DNA of 6,348 bases. Source: Candidatus Hodarchaeota archaeon (GTDB taxonomy: Archaea > Asgardarchaeota > Heimdallarchaeia > Hodarchaeales > YT1-057). The stretch covers positions 1 through 6,348 of the forward strand of contig JAEOTI010000500.1 of NCBI GenBank assembly GCA_016839955.1. Direction: 5' to 3'. Below, piece by piece: positions 1-5,307 of the stretch. The position numbers and the translations under genes were made by a program. Each line of letters starts with the position of its first letter. Positions within the stretch are counted from its first letter, which is position 1. The notes beneath the pieces were generated by a model. The model ran no database searches. It saw nothing but the letters and a program-made list of their open reading frames with translations, and was not told where the DNA came from.

Positions 1-67
1 AACAGAGATTCTTTGTGAAAAAGCGTATTTGGTAAAGGGTTTAGGAGATTTTCAATTTAAACTTTGA
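1..67 (+). other. Left edge; possible C-terminal tail of a converging gene
   Basis: Nothing decisive is visible here. On the plus strand the frame starting at base 2 is open from the window edge and ends at a TGA at 65-67. It reads TEILCEKAYLVKGLGDFQFKL and would overlap the 3' end of the converging regulator gene by 11 bases. A second plus frame ends earlier, at a TAA at 33-35. Either could be the end of a gene entering from the left, or chance. On the minus strand, the A5 run at 18-22 is a T5 run about 35 bases beyond the regulator stop and could act as a weak archaeal terminator. Confidence 0.2.
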
Positions 68-377
68 AATATTCTGTTAAGATTAAGTTAAGAGATTTTA
101 TATAATTCTTCAAAGCAATTTTTCCATTATCGGTGATTTCAAGAATTGTTCTAGGTTTTAAGTTAACAAAACCTTTTAAGATTCTTAGATAACCAGCCTT
201 TTCTAATCGTTTTGCATGACTGCTCAAATTTCCAGCAGTTAAATCAAGAGCTTTCTGTACTTGAGCAAAAGTAAGTCGGTGATGACCAAGAAGCAGTAAT
301 AGAATACCAAGTCGGTTGGGTTCATGAACAAAAAGATTAATTGACTTTAATTCCTCCAACGATTCTTCACTAGACAT
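57..377 (-). CDS. Small winged-helix transcriptional regulator (HTH_34/ArsR-like)
   Basis: This is a 106-residue DNA-binding protein and almost nothing but a winged helix-turn-helix. Helix 1 contains the 'EPNRLGILLLL' stretch (residues 19-30), followed by a helix at about 35-44 (LTFAQVQKAL). The recognition helix at about 47-60 contains the family hallmark 'GNLSSHAKRLEKAGYL'. The wing and closing strand hold 'PRTILEITDNGK' (about 75-86), and a last helix may support dimerisation. This pattern and length are typical of the PF13601 'winged helix DNA-binding' group common in archaea. No sensor domain or metal-binding cysteines are present, so the ligand is unknown. The ATG at 375-377 has a weak AGG seven bases upstream. 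The gene starts 20 bases after the stop of the upstream membrane-protein gene, so the two are probably co-transcribed. A regulator paired with a membrane protein often controls its own operon, which is inference here. Confidence 0.9.
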   Translation of the reverse strand: MSSEESLEELKSINLFVHEPNRLGILLLLLGHHRLTFAQVQKALDLTAGNLSSHAKRLEKAGYLRILKGFVNLKPRTILEITDNGKIALKNYIKSLNLILTEYFKV

Positions 378-397
378 AATTCAGCCTTACCCAACGA

Positions 398-1057
398 CTA
401 AAATACCCTAATATAATACACAGTTGCTGTTACAACCATTCCTAATCCTATTATAGTAGCAAAATAGAACATTGCGTTTTGAGGATTAATCGCAAAAATG
501 GTAAATAATCCAATAGCAAAAGAGTATAATCCTAGAAATAAGATTGAATTTCGAATATTTGGGAGTCCTTCAATTTCTGGAACCCATCTATATGTACCAA
601 GAAATGCTGTAACGATAATAAGAGTCCAAATAACTGGAATTAAGTCTTCTTTCTGATAACCAATTGTGGTAACAGCTATCAAACCAAGTGCTACTAAGCT
701 TAACCACAGGAGTCCTATTTTTCTTAAAATCGGAGACCAATCAAGTAATGCAAATGATTGAGATGTGTAAACTGCAACCAACACTATTGGAGAGAGATGA
801 ACTAACCACGTAGCTATAAACAGTTCTGGAAATTCATTAGGAGATGGCTTTCGACCAAATAGAATCCATGCAGGATCTGTGTTTAGAGAATTATGAGATA
901 CTAGCTCGATCCATCCGGCTAAAATAGCGATAAATCCACATAGAGCCATAACTATAAGAAATCGTCGGATTTCGTATCGGTTTTCAAAATCATGTACTCT
1001 CTCAAGAACTTGGAGAGTCTTTTGAAGGTCTGAAGAAGAAGATTGCATCCTTTTCAC
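398..1057 (-). CDS. Six-helix integral membrane protein of unknown function
   Basis: I do not recognise this 219-residue protein. An N-terminal cytosol-like segment (residues 1-32) is polar and helical (DLQKTLQVLERVHDFENRYE). Hydrophobic segments follow at about 33-52, 80-98, 111-133, 140-158, 168-190 and 194-215, giving six predicted membrane spans. The loop at about 53-79 is the longest and is rich in Pro and Asn. No catalytic motif or cofactor-binding motif is visible. The frame cannot extend past the GTG at 1055-1057 because TGA lies directly before it. An ATG three codons later (1046-1048) is the alternative start, and neither has a good ribosome-binding site. The winged-helix gene follows after 20 bases in the same direction, suggesting a membrane protein plus regulator operon. 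It could be a sensor, transporter or membrane-stress protein, and the sequence does not decide between them. Confidence 0.8.
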   Translation of the reverse strand: MKRMQSSSSDLQKTLQVLERVHDFENRYEIRRFLIVMALCGFIAILAGWIELVSHNSLNTDPAWILFGRKPSPNEFPELFIATWLVHLSPIVLVAVYTSQSFALLDWSPILRKIGLLWLSLVALGLIAVTTIGYQKEDLIPVIWTLIIVTAFLGTYRWVPEIEGLPNIRNSILFLGLYSFAIGLFTIFAINPQNAMFYFATIIGLGMVVTATVYYIRVF

Positions 1058-1198
1058 TCAATTATTTTCAACTAATTTCTAGAATTAAACATTACATCAA
1101 AGTTTGCCTGACAAAATAATTTGTACAGAAAAAGAAGTTACTATTTTTTTTGGAATTGATGATTGAAGACAATTGACAAATAATTGGAAGATTAAAAG
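1058..1198. promoter_or_regulatory. Divergent promoter region with repeated GACAAA-TAATT element
   Basis: These 141 bases separate two divergent genes and must hold both promoters. Two similar elements are present: GACAAAATAATTTG (1110-1123) and GACAAATAATTGG (1175-1187), about 65 bases apart in the same orientation. The first contains a small palindrome, ACAAA-ATAA-TTTGT (1111-1124). The second overlaps CAATT/AATTG arms (1170-1174 and 1182-1186). They could be operators, for example for the nearby winged-helix regulator, but AT-rich DNA produces such matches by chance. No convincing TATA/BRE pair stands out for either gene. A weak GGAAG lies at 1186-1190, eight bases before the ATG at 1199. 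Confidence 0.35.
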
Positions 1199-1918
1199 AT
1201 GAAATCAAATAATAAAGAAAAAACATTGAAATCCTCAACCAATACGATTCCACTAGAGAAAAAGAATCAAAATAATAACCAGAAATTTTTTGCATATTTT
1301 TTCGACCATCCTCGTTATTTGATGAAAAACCTTATGACTCATCCTTCTAAAGCAATTCAGATAGAACTATGGGTCTATTTCGTTCTTTTCTTTGAAATAC
1401 TTATTACTTACGCGTTGATTCATGCGGGGATAACTTCTCTCAGTTGGAATTTCAAAGGAAATGAACTGAACACTTATATTGTAGCATTTCTTCGGGTAAT
1501 ATTGAGTTCTAGTATTGCTTTAATTCTAGGAACTGCAGGAGCATCATTTTATTGGTTCATAAGAGAGAACTTAACGTTTGCGGATTCTCTGAAACGATTA
1601 ATGTTCTATTACATTAGTGTAATAATCATTTCTTTGTTGGGAGAAGTATTTCTTGCGAGGATTATCTTAGAGTCTGAACTAAAGCTACAACCGTTTGTTA
1701 TCATCGCAGCTGGTGGTCTAGCAGTTTTGTTACTTCAGCAAGCAATGCAGGAAGATAGCCAGATCGGTCTTTCATTGCCAATAATTGTATTTATTCTCTG
1801 TCTGAGCTATATCCAAGGATATATGATTGCAAACGATCTAATACCTTACTCAAATCAAGAAAACATCGAAAGTCCGATCACCATATTTCTTAAAAATTTG
1901 TTTACAAAGCTTTTTTAG
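1199..1918 (+). CDS. Multi-pass membrane protein, possibly Yip1-like
   Basis: This is a 239-residue membrane protein with a long polar N-terminus (residues 1-30, rich in Lys, Asn and Ser) and then a conserved-looking juxtamembrane stretch, HPRYLMKNLMTHPSKAIQ (37-54). Hydrophobic segments lie at about 55-78, 92-115, 135-155, 163-183 and 190-210, giving five predicted spans, with a short amphipathic tail. Five helices after a Pro-containing 'P...l..lm..P' entry segment recall the Yip1-domain superfamily, but sequence support is thin and this is a suggestion only. No enzyme motif is visible. The start at 1199 has a weak GGAAG at a spacing of eight. An internal ATG near 1321 would remove the polar tail and is less likely. 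The gene is divergent from the membrane-protein/regulator pair and converges on the radical SAM gene. The stop codon lies inside a hairpin. Confidence 0.75.
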   Translation: MKSNNKEKTLKSSTNTIPLEKKNQNNNQKFFAYFFDHPRYLMKNLMTHPSKAIQIELWVYFVLFFEILITYALIHAGITSLSWNFKGNELNTYIVAFLRVILSSSIALILGTAGASFYWFIRENLTFADSLKRLMFYYISVIIISLLGEVFLARIILESELKLQPFVIIAAGGLAVLLLQQAMQEDSQIGLSLPIIVFILCLSYIQGYMIANDLIPYSNQENIESPITIFLKNLFTKLF

Positions 1919-1937
1919 GAAATCTAATTATTTCCTA
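1916..1937. terminator. Hairpin over the stop codon, possible terminator
   Basis: TAGGAAAT (1916-1923) and ATTTCCTA (1930-1937) form a perfect eight-base-pair stem with a six-base loop. The TAG stop of the membrane-protein gene forms the first three bases of the stem. A T6 run precedes it (1911-1916) and none follows directly, so it is not a classic bacterial intrinsic terminator. A separate T6 run at 1987-1992 is the better archaeal-style terminator candidate for the plus-strand transcript. The hairpin may instead protect or punctuate the 3' end in this convergent gap. Confidence 0.35.
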
Positions 1938-1987
1938 TTGAATTCTTGTACAGAGAGCAAACCAACAAATTCTTCTAGGAACTTCAT
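1928..1987 (-). CDS. Possible 19-residue small ORF downstream of the radical SAM gene
   Basis: The minus strand has ATG at 1985-1987 and TAA at 1928-1930, encoding MKFLEEFVGLLSVQEFNRK. An AGGA lies seven bases before the ATG, a reasonable ribosome-binding site. A TAG three codons upstream in frame means it cannot be a longer gene. It begins 25 bases after the radical SAM stop, so it could be translated from the same message. The peptide would be an amphipathic helix with no recognisable function. An ORF this short arises easily by chance. Confidence 0.2.
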   Translation of the reverse strand: MKFLEEFVGLLSVQEFNRK

Positions 1988-2012
1988 TTTTTGATCCTAT
2001 TTAATCTGATTT

Positions 2013-3185
2013 TTAGTATAAAGAATGAAAAATTGTTGAAGTCTCAGTTTCCTTATACTCTTGAAGGGTTTCTAATACAGTTTTTGGAAAGGGAAGTTCT
2101 TTAAAGCAATTCCAGGGACAATCAAGTCCATTAATTTTGTAACCAGCGTTTTCGAAGGTTTTTGCTTTTCGAGAATTTCCATGCCACATGTACATCATTG
2201 CAATTGCCCAAAGATGTGCAGCACTTAACAGATTTTCCGCTATCTTTCCATCAGGAACATATCTAGGAATCCATTCCTGAATATTTTTTTCTTTGCAGAG
2301 TTGGTGTACTTCTAAATTTGGGGATTTGTAGAGGGAAGGATCAGGCCAAAAAAAATGGCTATAGATTTCTTTATACCGAGGGAGCAGACTAGGATAATAA
2401 ACACTTAAGAATTGAAAAAAATCTTCCTTATTTCCCGGTTTTAAGCTCATTCCACCATGTAATAGGAATTTAGTATTAACTTCTTTCGCTCTTTTTACTA
2501 TCCCTTCAAGGTTTTCTTGAGTATCACCTATCAAAGGTATAATAGGAAGAAATATACCCCCAGACTCAATTCCTAAGTTGTTCAATTTCTTAATCATTCG
2601 GAACCTACTTTCTGTAGAAGGGCTATACGGTTCAACAAGAACTTTTAACTTTGGGTCTGCTAAGGAAACAGAAAATCCCACACGACAAAAAGAAGTATCA
2701 TTAATTTGTTGAAGGAGATCCAGATCTCGTTGGATTAAAACAGAATTTTTAGTTAAAATGAAAATTGGAACCTCATATTCCAAGCAATGTTTGAGGATTT
2801 TACGAGTTATCCCTATTTTTTTTTCAGGGGGTTGATAAACATCGCAAACTCCTCCTCCAATCCCCAAAAGGAATTTTACAGGTTTTTGTGACTTAATTGG
2901 AATATATTTGGTTAATTTTGGTTTCTTAGTGGAGATTAATCCTTTTTTCTCAAAGAATCTTCGTAAAACTGTGATTGTATTCCGTTTATATTTAATCACT
3001 GTCCCAAATGGTTTTTGCATACGATAAAAGTCTGCTTTTCCGTCACAATAGACACAATCATGGTAACAACCTTGATAGGGGTTTAAACCATATTCACCTT
3101 GAAACCAAGAGTCAGGTGTTCCAGAACCACGAACAATACTTTTTGATTCAATAGCTTCAAGGGTGATTTCTGGCAAAATTAACAC
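2013..3185 (-). CDS. Radical SAM protein of the spore photoproduct lyase (SplB) superfamily
   Basis: This 390-residue enzyme is expected to bind a [4Fe-4S] cluster and S-adenosylmethionine and to perform radical chemistry; its substrate is unknown. The cluster motif is CX3CX2C: C40, C44 and C47 in 'NPYQGCYHDCVYCDGKA'. Later SplB/COG1533 landmarks follow in order: 'DVYQPPEKK' (115-123), 'ILTKNSVLIQRDLDLL' (143-158), 'VGFSVS' (169-174), 'VEPYSPSTESRFRMIKKL' (184-201) and 'GIFLPIIPLIGDT' (210-222). Together they outline the TIM-barrel strands. A C-terminal extension (about 300-390) includes HLWAIAMMYMW (324-334) and a second cysteine pair, C356 and C360 in 'LDCPWNC', which might bind metal. The GTG start at 3183-3185 has AGGA four bases upstream. 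Family members are often misannotated as DNA repair lyases, and true photoproduct lyase activity is not implied. The gene diverges from the M48 protease gene, and a decayed relative of its 3' end lies beyond that gene. Confidence 0.9.
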   Translation of the reverse strand: MLILPEITLEAIESKSIVRGSGTPDSWFQGEYGLNPYQGCYHDCVYCDGKADFYRMQKPFGTVIKYKRNTITVLRRFFEKKGLISTKKPKLTKYIPIKSQKPVKFLLGIGGGVCDVYQPPEKKIGITRKILKHCLEYEVPIFILTKNSVLIQRDLDLLQQINDTSFCRVGFSVSLADPKLKVLVEPYSPSTESRFRMIKKLNNLGIESGGIFLPIIPLIGDTQENLEGIVKRAKEVNTKFLLHGGMSLKPGNKEDFFQFLSVYYPSLLPRYKEIYSHFFWPDPSLYKSPNLEVHQLCKEKNIQEWIPRYVPDGKIAENLLSAAHLWAIAMMYMWHGNSRKAKTFENAGYKINGLDCPWNCFKELPFPKTVLETLQEYKETETSTIFHSLY

Positions 3186-3211
3186 AATATCCTTTTTCTA
3201 CTGTTCTTCCA

Positions 3212-3288
3212 ACAAGATCAAAAGTAATCTCATATGTTAAACTTTTTTTTTCAAAATTATATGGATTTAGAATTTTTTGACAAGATCA
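3212..3288. repeat. Exact 9-base direct repeat ACAAGATCA in the divergent promoter
   Basis: ACAAGATCA occurs at 3212-3220 and again at 3280-3288, in the same orientation and 68 bases apart. One copy lies close to the radical SAM start, the other about 25 bases upstream of the TATA candidate of the protease gene. The second copy is also flanked by TTGAC (3277-3281) and GTCAA (3296-3300), an inverted pair. The placement suits a shared operator or activator site. No regulator can be assigned. Confidence 0.3.
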
Positions 3289-3349
3289 TAAAAAAGTCAA
3301 TAACAATTATAACTTAAAAAATAAAGCATTTTCTATTTGATTATTACTT

Positions 3350-3355
3350 AGGAGG
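3350..3355 (+). promoter_or_regulatory. Strong Shine-Dalgarno site fixing a TTG start
   Basis: AGGAGG sits eight bases before the TTG at 3364-3366 and is the best ribosome-binding site in the window. It decides the start of the protease gene. There is no ATG nearby in that frame, and the first ATG would fall inside the first membrane segment (residue 13). Confidence 0.8.
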
Positions 3356-3363
3356 ATTGGAAT

Positions 3364-5133
3364 TTGCCAAGAAATCTATATTTCCGTTCTTTTGTTATTA
3401 TGATCTTTCTTTGGTCGATTGTATTTGCTTTAGCAATGGCATTCACATATCTGTTCTCAATATATTTTGGAGATGTTATTCCTCCCTCTTTGATCATTAC
3501 ATTACCAATAATTATAGCTTTAATTATAGTTGGATTCCAATTCCTTCTTTCCCCCTGGATAATGGATATTACTATTGATTGGCTCTATGATGCCACAAAA
3601 CATGATGTTGCGTCTCTTCCCCCTCATATTCAAGATTTCCTAAACCAGCAAATGCAGGAACATAATTTTTCGTTGAAATGGGTAGCGATCATTCATGATA
3701 ACAACCCAAACGCATTTACTTACGGTCACACAAAGAAAAGGGCTCGAATCGTAATAACAGAAGGGATTCTCAACTATCTTAACGAAGATGAGCAATTAGC
3801 AGTTGTGGCTCACGAAGTGGGTCATATCATCCATCGAGATTTCATTTGGATGACTGTTGCAGCAGCTGTACCTTTGATTTGTTACAGTTTTTACCAAGGA
3901 CTAATTACATTTGCTCGAACAACTTCCAAAGATGACGATGCAGCCAAAGTTGGGGTAATGGCAGCAATACTAGCAGTCATTGCATGGATTGTCTTTTACT
4001 TATCACATTTCTTAGTTCTCTTCTTAAGTAGGATTCGTGAATATTACGCAGATAGACATTCTGCCCAAGCAACAACCTATCCAGGAGCATTATCACGCGC
4101 TTTAGTTAAAATTGCTTATGGAATGGTCCGATCAGAGGCTGAAAAATCAAAAATAGCTTCCAAAGATAGTGGATATTCTGTAGCAGATCGTCGTAAAGCT
4201 GCTAGGCAGAATGCGTTCTCTTATGGAGCCCGTTCAATGGGAATCTTTGATGTTAAGTCTGCAAGAGGTTTAGCAAACTCAGCATACGGACAAGGTGCCA
4301 CTGACTTAGATGAGGAAACAGTAGCTCATGCGGCAAGTTGGGATCTTTCTAATCCTTGGGGTGGCTTTCTTGAATTATTTTCGACTCATCCATTACCAGC
4401 TAAACGAATTCTCGCTCTCAACGAATTTCAAGTTAAAATATGCAATGAACCAGCTGAGTTCCCAGGGATTGGTAAAGTTAAACCCCCCGAGTCACTGTGG
4501 GATGAATTCTTTTCGGATTTATTCTTGATGTATGTTGCGCCACTTCTTTGTATAGTTTTTCCCCTAATAGGCGTAGGAACATCAATTTATTTTGGTTATG
4601 ACCCATTAATAGGGATTGGTATTGGATGTATCCTATTTGGGATAGTTTGGAAATGGCGACGTAAGGAGAAATATCCAAAGTTACGTGACACCGACCCAAC
4701 CACGACTGTCGTCCATTGCTTAACAGATATGACTAAAAACTCCTATTACGAGGCGTCTCCTCTGAGAGGAAAACCTGCGGTTTTTGAGGGTGTAGTAGTC
4801 GGAAGAGGATCCCCTGGATATTGGTTAAGTGAGGATTTAGTTGTCCAAGATGACACTGGAATTATTACTCTGGATTACAGTCCTCTTTTGTTCTTTATGG
4901 CCTGGATTTTTGCATGGCTCAGAGTTCCCCGTTTAATCGGGACAAAAGTTAAAGTTCTTGGTTGGTATCATCGAAGCCCATCTCCAATGTTACAAGTTTG
5001 GAAAATTATCACTCCCGAAGGAAAGGTGTTCAAGAACCGATGGGCAGGAGCTAATCGAGTGTTTATGTGGTTCTTTATAATATTAGGGATCATTCTGATT
5101 GCTGTCGGTTCTGGGATAATTACAATATTATAA
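3364..5133 (+). CDS. M48 family (HtpX-like) zinc metalloprotease with C-terminal OB-like domain
   Basis: This 589-residue membrane-bound zinc endopeptidase is probably a membrane-protein quality-control enzyme with a cytoplasmic active site. Two N-terminal membrane segments (about 10-35 and 42-62) precede 'NAFTYG' (116-121). Next come the HEVGH zinc motif (H150, E151, H154), two more membrane segments (about 162-182 and 195-222), the third zinc ligand E226 in EYYAD (226-230), and 'STHPLPAKRI' (340-349). All catalytic residues are present. The EYYAD-to-STHP interval of about 110 residues is longer than in bacterial HtpX. HtpX is usually under 300 residues, and the extra half holds membrane segments at about 384-429 and a beta-rich OB-like region at about 465-550 ('AVFEGVVVGRG', 'LVVQDDTGIITLDY', 'TKVKVLGWYHR'). 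A hydrophobic insert at about 507-522 interrupts that region, and a final anchor lies at 566-588. Similar extended M48 proteins occur in archaea. The TTG start is set by an AGGAGG. The 3' end abuts a radical SAM gene remnant on the other strand. Confidence 0.92.
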   Translation: MPRNLYFRSFVIMIFLWSIVFALAMAFTYLFSIYFGDVIPPSLIITLPIIIALIIVGFQFLLSPWIMDITIDWLYDATKHDVASLPPHIQDFLNQQMQEHNFSLKWVAIIHDNNPNAFTYGHTKKRARIVITEGILNYLNEDEQLAVVAHEVGHIIHRDFIWMTVAAAVPLICYSFYQGLITFARTTSKDDDAAKVGVMAAILAVIAWIVFYLSHFLVLFLSRIREYYADRHSAQATTYPGALSRALVKIAYGMVRSEAEKSKIASKDSGYSVADRRKAARQNAFSYGARSMGIFDVKSARGLANSAYGQGATDLDEETVAHAASWDLSNPWGGFLELFSTHPLPAKRILALNEFQVKICNEPAEFPGIGKVKPPESLWDEFFSDLFLMYVAPLLCIVFPLIGVGTSIYFGYDPLIGIGIGCILFGIVWKWRRKEKYPKLRDTDPTTTVVHCLTDMTKNSYYEASPLRGKPAVFEGVVVGRGSPGYWLSEDLVVQDDTGIITLDYSPLLFFMAWIFAWLRVPRLIGTKVKVLGWYHRSPSPMLQVWKIITPEGKVFKNRWAGANRVFMWFFIILGIILIAVGSGIITIL

Positions 5134-5134
5134 T

Positions 5135-5269
5135 TTTCGGAAATGGACGTTTTTTAGTCACATTCCATGAGTGTTTCAATCCATTCAGTTAATAGCCAGC
5201 TTTTTCAACTCTTTTGGCACGGTTACGATCCCCTCTCCAGTTATAAAGCATACTAATTGCCCAGAGATA
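5135..5269 (-). pseudogene. Decayed C-terminal fragment of an SplB-type radical SAM gene
   Basis: Read on the minus strand from 5269 down to 5135, this otherwise empty gap translates as YLWAISMLYNWRGDRNRAKR, then VEKAGY, a TAA stop (5189-5191), LNGLKHSWN and VTKKRPFPK. It aligns without any gap to residues 324-368 of the intact radical SAM protein (bases 2082-2216): HLWAIAMMY, then AGYKINGL, then the WN and PFPK ends. By hand count 24 of 45 positions are identical. The stop replaces Lys349, and both cysteines of the C-terminal CPWNC motif are lost. Further stops flank it (TAG at 5288-5290, TAA at 5120-5122), and the radical SAM core and a start codon are absent. At about half identity it derives from an old paralogue or related gene, not a recent duplication. 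Its 3' end meets the protease stop codon. Confidence 0.85.
5150..5155 (+). terminator. T6 tract, likely terminator of the M48 gene
   Basis: A run of six T (5150-5155) lies 17 bases after the TAA of the protease gene. Oligo-T runs without a strong hairpin are the usual archaeal intrinsic terminators. It falls within the radical SAM remnant, where it is the antisense of two lysine codons. Confidence 0.45.
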
Positions 5270-5280
5270 GGGGGAATTAC

Positions 5281-5286
5281 AAAAAA
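5281..5286 (-). terminator. T6 tract (minus strand), likely terminator of the right-edge gene
   Basis: The plus-strand A6 run is a T6 run on the minus strand, starting about 22 bases after the TAA at 5308-5310. No strong stem precedes it, as is usual for archaeal oligo-T termination. It also stops transcription before it reaches the converging protease gene. Confidence 0.4.
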
Positions 5287-5307
5287 TCTAAGTAAAATAC
5301 CGCATTA

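Larger units (their letters stand above)
3186..3363. promoter_or_regulatory. Divergent promoter region of the radical SAM and M48 genes
   Basis: This 178-base AT-rich spacer must hold both promoters. For the protease gene, TTAAAAAATA at 3314-3323 is a good TATA-box candidate. Transcription would start about 25 bases downstream, near 3343, leaving a leader of about 20 bases that contains the AGGAGG site. For the radical SAM gene a candidate TATA-like stretch on the minus strand lies near 3256-3263 (CATATAAT), but its leader would be longer and the call is weak. T/A runs at 3242-3251 and 3273-3278 are also present. Confidence 0.5.

Noticed and set aside
1092..1295. Minus-strand 67-codon ORF across the divergent spacer
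   Set aside because: It overlaps the start of the plus-strand membrane protein, its translation is rich in Phe, Tyr and Ser from AT-rich DNA, and it has no ribosome-binding site.
2013..3185. Calling the radical SAM gene a true spore photoproduct lyase (splB)
   Set aside because: It has the superfamily motifs, but the name implies repair of spore DNA photoproducts. The organism appears archaeal and the C-terminal region is different, so only the superfamily is supported.
3273..3300. T-run and A-run with TTGAC/GTCAA arms as a terminator hairpin
   Set aside because: It lies between divergent promoters where no transcript needs to end, and the arms are only five bases.
4328..4699. Two ORFs (plus 4328-4528, minus 4478-4699) inside the protease gene
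   Set aside because: The protease frame is continuous and carries recognisable motifs on both sides, so these are out-of-frame readings.
5189..5191. TAA in the remnant as a recoded codon rather than a disabling stop
   Set aside because: UAA recoding to an amino acid is not expected in archaea, and the fragment lacks a start, the cluster motif and the enzyme core, so decay is the simpler explanation.
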